A stretch of DNA of 64,000 bases, from positions 405,792-469,791 of the forward strand of contig NZ_KE007368.1 of assembly GCF_000400735.1 (NCBI RefSeq), read 5' to 3'. This document shows positions 21,089 through 29,346 of this stretch, piece by piece. Origin of the DNA: Acinetobacter tandoii DSM 14970 = CIP 107469 (lineage in GTDB: Bacteria > Pseudomonadota > Gammaproteobacteria > Pseudomonadales > Moraxellaceae). Made by a program: the position numbers and the translations under genes. Every line of letters starts with the position of its first letter. The first letter of the stretch is position 1. The notes beneath the pieces were generated by a model that saw nothing but the letters and a program-made list of their open reading frames with translations, was not told where the DNA came from and did no database searches.

Positions 21089-21141
21089 ATTAAAAAAACT
21101 ATATTATTTATACACTAACTTCATTAAATCCAATAAGAGAC

Positions 21142-22938
21142 ATGTCTACTACGAACAATGAAAAAGTGGTAACTATTGATTGTTTTCCAAATGATAATAT
21201 ACGCAGAGTAGCGTATAGATATGGTGGCTTTTGTCGGAATGAAGGTAGTGACGCCACAAACCCTTTAATAGAAGTTTTATTAATAGAAATTGGTAAGAAT
21301 GACCAATGGCTTGATTTGAAGAAATGCTCTACTTTTTTCGTACCATTTCTGGACATTGATGCTGTCCAACAATGTAGTATTTGGAAAGGTAATGTATTAA
21401 CAGATGAAGTCTATAATTTCTTAGGAAAGCTATCCTCTCGACAATTTATATTTGATTTTACAAATCATAAGCCAAAAAACATTAGATCTATAGATAAGAT
21501 TCCAAACACATCTGAATATTATATTCCTCTTAAAAAAATTATGCTGCCTCAAAAAAATGATTATGTTATTCAAGGCTACCCTTTTAACAAATATAGTCCT
21601 GAGTCATATCATAAAGTAAATTATTGCCTAATGTTATCTAATGACAATATCCAAGTAATCACTTCCGCAGTTCATATCTTGCATAGCCTATTTGTCAATC
21701 GCAAAGATATTAGAGGATCACTATTATTCACACCAATCCAAACCATTGTTAATCGTTATCTTGAGTTCTATACAACAGAAATTATTGATGACCAAACTGA
21801 TTATAAAATTAAGATAAGAAAACCATATGGACACTTGGGCGATACAGCCATTATCTTTCTTGCAAATCTTGCATTGAATGAACACGTACAAAATATTATT
21901 GATAAAATTCAATATAGTATGGAAATATCTAATTTCAATGCTTTGTCTTTGCAAAACAATAATAATGCAAGGTATCCCATTGTACTTCCCCCACATCCAA
22001 CAAAGCTTTCTGTTGAAGCGGAAGGCATTTGGTTAGATGATAAAAAAGAACGATTCTTCATCACTCGATTCAAAAGAGTTGATCCTATCGACGATCATGT
22101 AATTGATGTAAATCAAGACCATGTAGATACTGTACCGAAAGATACTGATCATAAACCTATACCACGCGAAAGAAGCAAGAATAAGAATGAACACATCAAT
22201 ACTCAACAGCCACCCTCAAGAGTTAATGGTGAGTACCGAAAAAGGTCAGATGTTCAGGCAGGAAATACTCATGGAATACTAAAATACTCATTTAATGAAC
22301 CTAAAAGTGATCCAGTAAAAGTTGATACCAATATTCAATCCTATACCGATAAGTCTGAGGATGTTGAAACTTCTTCAGATCAACCTTATGGTAATGAAAA
22401 ATCAGATGTTAAGAAATCTGAAACAGTCGATAAACCACCCGTAAGAGATGAACGCTTTGATATTGAATATATTATTCAATCACTTCAGAGCCTAGTCTTA
22501 AAAAAAGACTCACCATTAAAACAGGTGTCCTCAGTTAATGAATCTGGCAATAATGTAGCTGGATTCAATTTACTTCAAATCAAACCTCTTATTCCTGCTC
22601 CAGAACACCCATCTTGGGTTGATGCAAAATTAGGAAGAAAAATTTTATTTTTAAAACTTGAATTAGAAAACCACAATGGTCATTGTTATTTAATTGATAT
22701 CCACAAAAACAGAAATCATGAAGCTTTCTGTGCTTTTCTTATTCTTACAAATTATAAGCTAACCAGTAATCAAATAAAAAAAATATGTATAGCGCTTGAA
22801 AAAACAAAAGGTGTTAAGAGATGGTGTCAGGAATGTAGCAGATTTACTAAAAAAATTATACCTATTACACACTCATGTGCTACGCCCGATGAGTGGGCTA
22901 ATAAATTTGGAAGCTTATTTTTAAATTTAAGCAAGTAG
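21142..22938 (+). CDS. tnsE: TnsE-like transposition targeting protein
   Basis: This 598-aa soluble protein is the first gene inside the left end. By eye its layout parallels Tn7 TnsE (about 540 aa). There is an N-terminal beta-rich domain, and a segment ITSAVHILHSLFVNR resembling the TnsE region LARSLFLINSYF. A PPHPTKLSVEAEG...FFITRFKRV stretch resembles PPPMQGWKLHVKG...YLVEEI. A polar linker with PPSR and RKRS follows, then a C-terminal domain around GRKILFLKLELEN, CYLIDI and WANKF. TnsE directs Tn7 toward replicating DNA and plasmids using the beta clamp. If correct, it is separated from tnsABC by the cargo, unlike canonical Tn7. The alternative is an unrelated cargo gene. Confidence 0.55.
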   Translation: MSTTNNEKVVTIDCFPNDNIRRVAYRYGGFCRNEGSDATNPLIEVLLIEIGKNDQWLDLKKCSTFFVPFLDIDAVQQCSIWKGNVLTDEVYNFLGKLSSRQFIFDFTNHKPKNIRSIDKIPNTSEYYIPLKKIMLPQKNDYVIQGYPFNKYSPESYHKVNYCLMLSNDNIQVITSAVHILHSLFVNRKDIRGSLLFTPIQTIVNRYLEFYTTEIIDDQTDYKIKIRKPYGHLGDTAIIFLANLALNEHVQNIIDKIQYSMEISNFNALSLQNNNNARYPIVLPPHPTKLSVEAEGIWLDDKKERFFITRFKRVDPIDDHVIDVNQDHVDTVPKDTDHKPIPRERSKNKNEHINTQQPPSRVNGEYRKRSDVQAGNTHGILKYSFNEPKSDPVKVDTNIQSYTDKSEDVETSSDQPYGNEKSDVKKSETVDKPPVRDERFDIEYIIQSLQSLVLKKDSPLKQVSSVNESGNNVAGFNLLQIKPLIPAPEHPSWVDAKLGRKILFLKLELENHNGHCYLIDIHKNRNHEAFCAFLILTNYKLTSNQIKKICIALEKTKGVKRWCQECSRFTKKIIPITHSCATPDEWANKFGSLFLNLSK

Positions 22939-23096
22939 ATCAAAATAGCCTTTAATCCAATAGCTTAACTGAAGGAAATATGTTTCAATTAGACATAGAT
23001 TAAGGGTTAATTTCTTATATTTCTTCATGTTATCCAATTTTAATCTAATAAAATTTAATATTTTATTATTGGTCAATTTATTTCAAGAGAAAAAAT

Positions 23097-24134
23097 ATGG
23101 CTACAAGTGTAATTAAAGCATTTGATGATTTCATGAAAGAAACTGTAAATCTAGATCAATCAAGAGTTGCTACAGCTCGAAATAGTAGAAACTGGCTTCT
23201 AGACAGGATTGCCTCATTTCCAGAGAATGACTTGTCTTTCCCAATTTTGCATAATGAATATAACCTAAATTATGGTTCATTTGAACGAAAAACAAAAACA
23301 AGACCTCTTGATGATATTGATATGATGATTGGCATCAAAGCTGATGGCTGTACTTATATCGAAACGAACGTTAATGATGTCAAAATTTATTTTCCTGATC
23401 ATTATAATGGTCGTCTCAATGCTTTTAGGCATACAACTTACGGAAAGGAAAGTACTCTAAGTTCTACAAGAGTGGTAAACAAATTTATTAAGAATCTTTG
23501 TGAAATAGATCAATATAGTAAAGCTGAAATTAAACGTACAGGTGAAGCTGCTACTTTAAAACTCATTTCATATGAATGGAATTTTGATCTTTTGCCATGC
23601 TTTATGACAACATCAGAAAGTGATGGTAGATCTTATTATTTAATTCCAAATGGAAATGGCGATTGGAAGAAAACAGACCCTAGAAAAGATCGAGCAAGAT
23701 TAAGCTCAATCAATCAATCATGTAATGGCTACGTCTTAAATGTTATTCGGGCTTTTAAGTACTGGAACCAGCGCCCCTATCAAACTAGATTGCCATCATA
23801 TTTACTTGAGACAATGATTAGCGATTACTATCAAAATGAAATTCATTACTCAAGAAGCAGTCAAGTCTCAAAATATGTGGATATGGAATTCATAAAAGTT
23901 CTTGAGTATTTAATAGATAACATATATTTGACTGTCCATGACCCAAAAGATATCACATATAATATTAATGACTTAAATTTTGAACACCAGCAATCTATGC
24001 GTACTAGATTCAGTGTTACACTAGAAAAAGCTAGACTGGCTAGACAATATGAATCAGATACAAAACCGAAGGAATCTATTAAGAAATGGCGAGAAATTTT
24101 TGGTGATGATTTTCCTGAATACACTGGAACATAA
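23097..24134 (+). CDS. CBASS CD-NTase (cyclic oligonucleotide synthase)
   Basis: This 345-aa cGAS/DncV-like nucleotidyltransferase of the SMODS superfamily is predicted to make a cyclic di- or trinucleotide on phage infection. The fingerprint is GSF at residues 60-62, the metal pair D73-x-D75 in LDDIDMM, and a third acidic residue D164 in WNFDLLP. The helical C-terminal half (VLNVIRAFKYWNQR) is typical. It is 2 bases upstream of an S-4TM effector, so the two form a minimal type I CBASS operon. The product nucleotide and clade cannot be told from the motifs. AAGAGA provides the ribosome binding site. Confidence 0.85.
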   Translation: MATSVIKAFDDFMKETVNLDQSRVATARNSRNWLLDRIASFPENDLSFPILHNEYNLNYGSFERKTKTRPLDDIDMMIGIKADGCTYIETNVNDVKIYFPDHYNGRLNAFRHTTYGKESTLSSTRVVNKFIKNLCEIDQYSKAEIKRTGEAATLKLISYEWNFDLLPCFMTTSESDGRSYYLIPNGNGDWKKTDPRKDRARLSSINQSCNGYVLNVIRAFKYWNQRPYQTRLPSYLLETMISDYYQNEIHYSRSSQVSKYVDMEFIKVLEYLIDNIYLTVHDPKDITYNINDLNFEHQQSMRTRFSVTLEKARLARQYESDTKPKESIKKWREIFGDDFPEYTGT

Positions 24135-24136
24135 AT

Positions 24137-25069
24137 ATGTCAAATATCGCTCAACGCCAAAATGAGCCTGAAAATATCAAGATATTACAAGCTCAAAGAC
24201 AAATGTACTCAGATGTAAAATTTCGAATGATATTGATTTTTGGAGTGGGCGTTATTCTTCCAATAATTGTTTCATTTTTAACATTTGCACTCAATAATGA
24301 TTTTTTCGCAAAATTATTAGCATTTGAAAAAAAAGATATAGGTTACTTCTCAGCATGTATCGGGATATTCTCAGCTATCGTTGTTGAAGTAATTAGCAAT
24401 TTTTTAAAAAAAATGAAAGAAGATGCTGCCAAAATCCAAGAAGTATTTGATACAAATGTGTTCGATCTACCTTGGGATAGCATTAATATCGGGAAAAAGC
24501 CTGATCACAGTCTAATATTTAAAAAAAGTAAAGAATTCAATAAACGACATCCTACTTATACTGGATTTGATGATTGGTACACTCTTAAAGCTGCAACATT
24601 CAAATATCCTGAGGCAATAGCATTTTGCCAACAACAAAACCTTAATTGGGATAGCTCATTAAGAAAAGATATTGTAACAGCTTCAAAATGGATATTAGTT
24701 GTTATCATTTTAATAATGCTAGTGCTAGGCATTATAAATGATTTCACCTTAAGAAACCTTCTAACAAATGTTGTATTACTTGTATTACCAATTTGCTTAT
24801 TTTTCTACAAAATAATTACAGAGAATAATGAAACAATTCAAGAAATGGATCGATTGAGAGAAATTAATGAAAATTTAATTGATTCTACAATTTCAAATAG
24901 CTTGAATAATACTAATTTTATATCCAAATGTCGCCAACTACAAACAGCCATTTACAGCCATAGAAAATCCGCAAGACCAATACCCAATTGGCTACATAAA
25001 AGAAGGAAAAAATATCAAGAAGAGGAATCTGCTGATAGGATGCAACAATATCTAGATACACATCAATAA
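24137..25069 (+). CDS. S-4TM CBASS membrane effector
   Basis: This 310-aa protein is the probable killing effector of the adjacent CD-NTase. Four hydrophobic segments (about residues 31-50, 68-90, 183-202, 206-226) flank a polar domain. That domain has QEVFDTNVFDLPWDSI, DDWY, and CQQQNLNWDSSLRKD, which I recall as the signature of the SMODS-associated 4TM (S-4TM) family. Such proteins are thought to permeabilise the inner membrane after binding the signal. The start codon is 2 bases past the CD-NTase stop. The stop codon TAA includes the IS630 target TA, yet the reading frame end is unaltered. Confidence 0.85.
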   Translation: MSNIAQRQNEPENIKILQAQRQMYSDVKFRMILIFGVGVILPIIVSFLTFALNNDFFAKLLAFEKKDIGYFSACIGIFSAIVVEVISNFLKKMKEDAAKIQEVFDTNVFDLPWDSINIGKKPDHSLIFKKSKEFNKRHPTYTGFDDWYTLKAATFKYPEAIAFCQQQNLNWDSSLRKDIVTASKWILVVIILIMLVLGIINDFTLRNLLTNVVLLVLPICLFFYKIITENNETIQEMDRLREINENLIDSTISNSLNNTNFISKCRQLQTAIYSHRKSARPIPNWLHKRRKKYQEEESADRMQQYLDTHQ

Positions 25070-26146
25070 GCTGTCATTAAAAAGTAAACATGTATTCTTT
25101 TCCGAATTGGTTTGATACTCTCTCCACCCATTGCTCTATTTTATCAGCTGTCATGACTTGAAAATCTCGCCAATAATATTTCATCTGCTTCCATACCATC
25201 TCGATTCGATTTAACTCAGGGCTATAAGCTGGAATAAAATACAAATTCGTCGAAAAGTTACTTTTAAGTAGCTCTCTGTAATCAGCCATCTTTTTACTTC
25301 TATGAATCGAGGCATTATCAACAATAAGAACCAATGGAAGGTTATAAGTCTGTTTTACTTGTTGAGCTATTCCAGTTAAATAGGCATAAAACCAAGTGCT
25401 TGTAACTGACTCTTGTAAACAACTTGTCACCAGTTTCCCCGTTGAAAGCAAACACCCCATGACATTAACTCGTTTTAATCTTATTGCATCAACCGCATGA
25501 ACATCACCTATCTTTGTCCATGCATAGCGGTTATCAGGTGTAGATGAAAACCCTGTTTCATCAACATAACCTAATATAATTTCACCACGTGCCGCTTGCT
25601 CTCGTAATTTTTCAATCTGCTGTGTTGCTTGTTCAAATGCAATCGGATCTCTTTTTTTTCAAGCTATGACGGGTACGCTTGAAGACCATACCTGAATCAC
25701 GTAAAAACTTACGAATGGTTTCAACAGACACGGACACTTCGTATTCTTCATGTAGTTTGACTCGGATTTGTTCTGCATTGAGTGGACTTGTATTGACCCA
25801 ATCTAGGATTTTCGCCTGATAGTCTGAGATCAATGTATTGGGCCGACCTGAGCGATGACCTTCTTTAATCGATTCAAACTCATACAATTCCCAACGTCGG
25901 CGTTGTAGCCTTATGGTTTCTGGGATACGTTCTTGTAGAGTGGCAACTTCCGCAACACTTTTACCTTCAGAAAGCCAGAGAATAGTTTGGGCACGTTGTC
26001 TTTCACGCCAATGTTTTGCATGCTTGGCCAGAAAAATGAGTCGTTCTCGCTGTTCTAAACTAAGTGGTACAGAAACAATTCGAGGCATGTGTGAACATCT
26101 GTTAACTAAAAAAACTTTTTCGCATGATTAGTTATTTTTGTCAACT
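25069..26146 (-). mobile_element. IS630-family insertion sequence
   Basis: This 1078-bp element is flanked by TA (25067-25068 and 26147-26148), the IS630/Tc1 target. Its ends are imperfect inverted repeats: comparing the left end with the reverse complement of the right, 18 of 26 positions match including TA. It carries one transposase region split into two frames. Removing it and one TA leaves CAA-TAA-AGA, so the upstream effector gene keeps its stop either way. It inserted into the cargo of the Tn7-like element and is therefore later. Confidence 0.87.
25077..26088 (-). pseudogene. IS630 transposase, two frames (slippage or frameshift)
   Basis: The first frame (26088-25633, 151 aa) holds the N-terminal paired-like HTH and winged domain (RRRWELYEFESIKEGHRSGRP). 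The second frame carries the DDE nuclease: D in GYVDETGF, D in LVLIVDNASIHRS and E in YSPELNRIEMVWKQMK. The switch occurs at an A8 run (minus strand, complement of 25652-25659). The downstream frame is +1 relative to the first, so seven A would read straight through as KKRDPIAFEQ. It is either a one-base homopolymer insertion that inactivates the gene or a slippage-controlled fusion; all catalytic residues remain. Confidence 0.8.
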
Positions 26147-26157
26147 TAAAGAAGAGT

Positions 26158-26172
26158 AAGAGTAATACTCTT
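26158..26172. repeat. 15-bp palindrome upstream of the 67-aa ORF
   Basis: AAGAGTA-A-TACTCTT is a perfect 7-bp dyad with one central base, 18 bases before the small ORF. It could be an operator or weak hairpin. Confidence 0.5.
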
Positions 26173-26190
26173 TTAGACGAGAATTATCAA

Positions 26191-26394
26191 ATGTTTGGGG
26201 AGTTTCTAAAAACTTACAAAGGGCCATTACCTGAAATTAAATCACAAAAAGCAGAGATCGAAGAAGACTATATAGAAAAATACAAAAAATACTCTAAAGA
26301 ACCCCGTGACGAATTTGACTTGATAGAGAACACGTCTATGAAAATTGGTGGTCGGACTGTATTTGGAGGATATGGTACTGGAAAAAAACGCTAA
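26191..26394 (+). CDS. Small charged cargo protein, unknown
   Basis: This 67-aa highly charged protein (FLKTYKGPLPEIKSQ near the start; glycine-rich GGRTVFGGYGTGKKR tail) was immediately downstream of the CBASS effector before the IS insertion. It has no recognised domain or membrane segment. The ribosome binding site is poor (ACGAG about 10 bases upstream). Its stop is 3 bases from the convergent stop of the XRE gene. It could be a real small cargo gene or a chance frame. Confidence 0.4.
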   Translation: MFGEFLKTYKGPLPEIKSQKAEIEEDYIEKYKKYSKEPRDEFDLIENTSMKIGGRTVFGGYGTGKKR

Positions 26395-26397
26395 AAA

Positions 26398-26604
26398 TTA
26401 GGGCAATAATTCTTTCATGTCTACTTCTAGTGCGGTGGCGATTTCATACAGCTTTTCAACAGTAAGGTTTACTTCGCCACGCTCAATGCGACCGATATAA
26501 CTGCGGTCAATACCACACTGTAACGCTAAAGCTTCTTGTGTAATTTTTTTCTCTTTTCTTTTTTTGCGTATTAATTGACCAATCTCAATAGATAATTCTA
26601 ACAT
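26398..26604 (-). CDS. XRE-family regulator (controller-protein-like)
   Basis: This 68-aa protein is a single HTH_3/Cro-C1 domain (IGQLIRKKRKEKKITQEALA, then CGIDRSYIGRIERGEVNLTVEKL, ending in an acidic VDMKELLP). Its size and layout resemble restriction-modification controller proteins. It is divergent from the 735-aa gene starting at 26685, with an 80-bp AT-rich gap between them, and probably autoregulates and represses that gene. Confidence 0.85.
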   Translation of the reverse strand: MLELSIEIGQLIRKKRKEKKITQEALALQCGIDRSYIGRIERGEVNLTVEKLYEIATALEVDMKELLP

Positions 26605-26684
26605 TTAAAATAAATTGTTCAAAAAATAGAAATATCACCGTATATTTTAAATTGAATATAAATCATCATTGATCTAGAAATATA

Positions 26685-28892
26685 ATGAGAACTGAACAAG
26701 AAATTTTTAAAGAATTAGAGCTACTTAGTACCAAGGAAGGGTTTTGGGAAGTTGTAGCTTTTTTTTGCTGGAAGGACACTTTTATTCACTTTTCTAGTGA
26801 TAAATTGGATAGAGAAGCTTTTTCACAAGCATTCGATAGGACTCGGCTATCTAGAACCGAGCTTTCGACACTCGTTGGTCTTGCGTGTAAAAGTGGATTC
26901 AATACAAAAAAATTGGGTTCTGATGAATTAAAAGAAAGAGCTGAACATATATGGAAACTTTTTGATGAACTACATCATAGCTTTTACCCATCACTAGATA
27001 TAGCAACCTTATCTGAACAATTTGATACCAAAGATGGGGATGGTTTAGCTGACTTTGGTGAATTCATGAAAAAGCTAACCCGAAGTGAAAATAAAAATCA
27101 CTTTATGCGTGAAGCTATTTTTTACGGAGGCGATGGAGTTTTTAAACATCAATATAGAGATTTAGCTAAGCGTCGCTATTATCTCGATGAAGATTGGGTT
27201 GAAGTAAACAAAGGCTTTAAAATTTCTCAAGCAGTCGATGTCATTTCCACAATAGAAAAAATTCAATTAGAAAAAGCTAATAAAGCTATCTCATCGGCAA
27301 AAAGTTGGCCATTACCCTACCATCTACTTGTATTTAGTTTCGATATCTCCGAAATTGTAACGCAAAGTGGTTTAAGCAAAGAAACTGTCGGAGCCGTGGT
27401 AGCTGCATTTTCTGCCAAACCTGAAGAAGGAATGGATTGCTTTAAATCTGTCGATGATTTTAATCATAAAAATGCGTTCCCCATAGCCAAAATTGATGAG
27501 AATACCTTCGTAAGCTTTCAAGCATATAGCTTATGGGAAGCCTTATATGAAAGTCCATTTTTTTGGTTTAATGCAGATGACACCTATAAAGCTGTAGCAA
27601 GCAATCATAGAGGAGTTTTTACAGAGGAGTTTACTGCTGAGCGTTTAGCACTGGTATTTGGTGAAGAGAATGTTTTAACCAATATAGATATCTTTGATGG
27701 TAAAGACAAAGCTGGTGAAATTGATGTGTTAGTTACATTTGGTGATTTTGCAATAGTAGTGCAAGCCAAATCGAAAAAGCTAACTCTTGAAGCTCGTAAA
27801 GGAAACAGTAAACAGCTCGAAAGTGATTTTAAGAAAGCGATTCAGGATGCTTATGACCAAGCGTATTTGTGTAGTCAGCTATTACAAAAAGACGGATATG
27901 TGTATAAAAATGAATCTGGAAACGAAGTGAATATTCGATCTAAGTTCAAGATGATGTTTCCTGTTTGTATTGTATCAGATCATTACCCTGCTCTTGCTGC
28001 TCAAGCTAGGCATTTTCTAAATTATCAGACTACAGATGTGATAAAACACCCTTACGTAATGGATGTTTTTTTAATTGACATGATTACAGAAATGTTGCCA
28101 TCTCCTTTAAGGGTTCTCGACTACCTTATTAAGCGAAGTGACTATGGAGACTCGCTCTTTTCTAATCATGAACTGGTAATACTCTCAACTTACATTAAGC
28201 AAAATCTTTATTTTGATGAAGATCCTGCGCTAATTATGCTTGATGATGATATCTCTGTAGATCTCGAACTGGCAATGTTAGCTAGAAGGGATGGATATGA
28301 AGGTGAAGTAACACCTGAAGGTTTTCTCACAGCACATAAAGATACACACGTAGGGAGAATAATCGAAGATATCGAATTTTCAAGTGATTATTGCCTTCTA
28401 AAACTAGGATTACATCTTCTGTCGATGTGTGGTGATAGTATTAATTTACTCAACGAAGCAATTTCAAAGATGATTGATCAATTTAAAAAAGATCAGTGTC
28501 ATCATGATATATCTCTTCCCATATTAGAGGATAAAACTGGTTTAACGATTCACTGTAATGAAGAGGCTAATGAGATAGCCTTTAAGAAACTCATTTCACA
28601 TTGTGAAAAGCGAAAATATACTTGTAAAGCAGATTCTTGGGTAGGGTGCTGTTTTAGCCCAAACCGTGCTAGATTTCGATTCGCTTCTTATCATGAAAGT
28701 AAGTGGGTCCAATCAGATGAAATGGAAAATTTAGTTGCAGATCTGAAACCTATTTCACAAGAACATCATATAAGAGACTTTAGAAAGCTTTCGTTTGGAG
28801 ATCAATCACGGATACCCCATAAAAAAATAGGAAGAAATGAACCTTGTCCATGTGGCAGTGGCAAGAAGTATAAACGTTGCTGCATACCATAA
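26685..28892 (+). CDS. PD-(D/E)xK-like protein with C-terminal SEC-C motif
   Basis: This 735-aa protein has no name I can give. The first 300 residues are mainly helical with no familiar motif. At residues 344-364 GEIDVLVTFGDFAIVVQAKSK fits the PD-(D/E)xK nuclease core (D347, then Q360-x-K362), with a candidate helical Glu at 314/315. The C-terminus (about 715-735) is a textbook SEC-C zinc motif, RNEPCPCGSGKKYKRCC. The pairing of a nuclease-like fold, a small divergent XRE regulator and a position in transposon cargo next to CBASS suggests an anti-phage or anti-plasmid role; that is inference. Confidence 0.65.
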   Translation: MRTEQEIFKELELLSTKEGFWEVVAFFCWKDTFIHFSSDKLDREAFSQAFDRTRLSRTELSTLVGLACKSGFNTKKLGSDELKERAEHIWKLFDELHHSFYPSLDIATLSEQFDTKDGDGLADFGEFMKKLTRSENKNHFMREAIFYGGDGVFKHQYRDLAKRRYYLDEDWVEVNKGFKISQAVDVISTIEKIQLEKANKAISSAKSWPLPYHLLVFSFDISEIVTQSGLSKETVGAVVAAFSAKPEEGMDCFKSVDDFNHKNAFPIAKIDENTFVSFQAYSLWEALYESPFFWFNADDTYKAVASNHRGVFTEEFTAERLALVFGEENVLTNIDIFDGKDKAGEIDVLVTFGDFAIVVQAKSKKLTLEARKGNSKQLESDFKKAIQDAYDQAYLCSQLLQKDGYVYKNESGNEVNIRSKFKMMFPVCIVSDHYPALAAQARHFLNYQTTDVIKHPYVMDVFLIDMITEMLPSPLRVLDYLIKRSDYGDSLFSNHELVILSTYIKQNLYFDEDPALIMLDDDISVDLELAMLARRDGYEGEVTPEGFLTAHKDTHVGRIIEDIEFSSDYCLLKLGLHLLSMCGDSINLLNEAISKMIDQFKKDQCHHDISLPILEDKTGLTIHCNEEANEIAFKKLISHCEKRKYTCKADSWVGCCFSPNRARFRFASYHESKWVQSDEMENLVADLKPISQEHHIRDFRKLSFGDQSRIPHKKIGRNEPCPCGSGKKYKRCCIP

Positions 28893-29067
28893 TTTAGGAG
28901 GCAGTATATTTTATTTTTTCGATCATATAGTGTAGAAAAAATCAGGAAAATTATTGGGAGTATTAAATTTCCTAAATTGTTAAATTTGAGATAATATTTT
29001 TTGAATAGCCGTTAGAAAACCTGCCCTCAAAAAATAGGCGTTCTTTCTCATCTTTCACTGTACCATG

Positions 29068-29330
29068 ACTTGCAACAATCCAACCTTGAGTTCAAGCAGC
29101 GTTCCATTTATGAGCAGATAGTTTACCATACTACATGTGTCAATAAAGGCAACGATCATGCTTTTATCATTGCTGATATGCCATTTATGAGCTATTCATC
29201 TCCAGACTATACTTTCAAAAATACTTTCCTTCTCATACAACCTAGCTCTCATATGGTGAAAATTGCAGGTGATTTATGGCTTTCAGAAATAATGAAACAA
29301 TTCATTCAAAATGGTATACCTATAGCCATC
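29068..29330 (+). pseudogene. panB: Decayed fragment of panB
   Basis: An open frame preserves the middle of ketopantoate hydroxymethyltransferase: YHTTCVNKGNDHAFIIADMPFMSY matches the family's YHTxxVxxGxxxAxxxxDLPFMSY, and HMVKIAGDLWLSEI matches MVKIEGGxWLxE. The invariant GGxW has become GDLW. The N-terminal third and everything after NGIPI are missing, and just upstream a one-base deletion separates an ATGACT remnant from the frame. It is thus a relic, about a quarter of the gene. Why it is inside a transposon is unclear. Confidence 0.7.
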
Positions 29331-29346
29331 ATTATATTGATGACGG

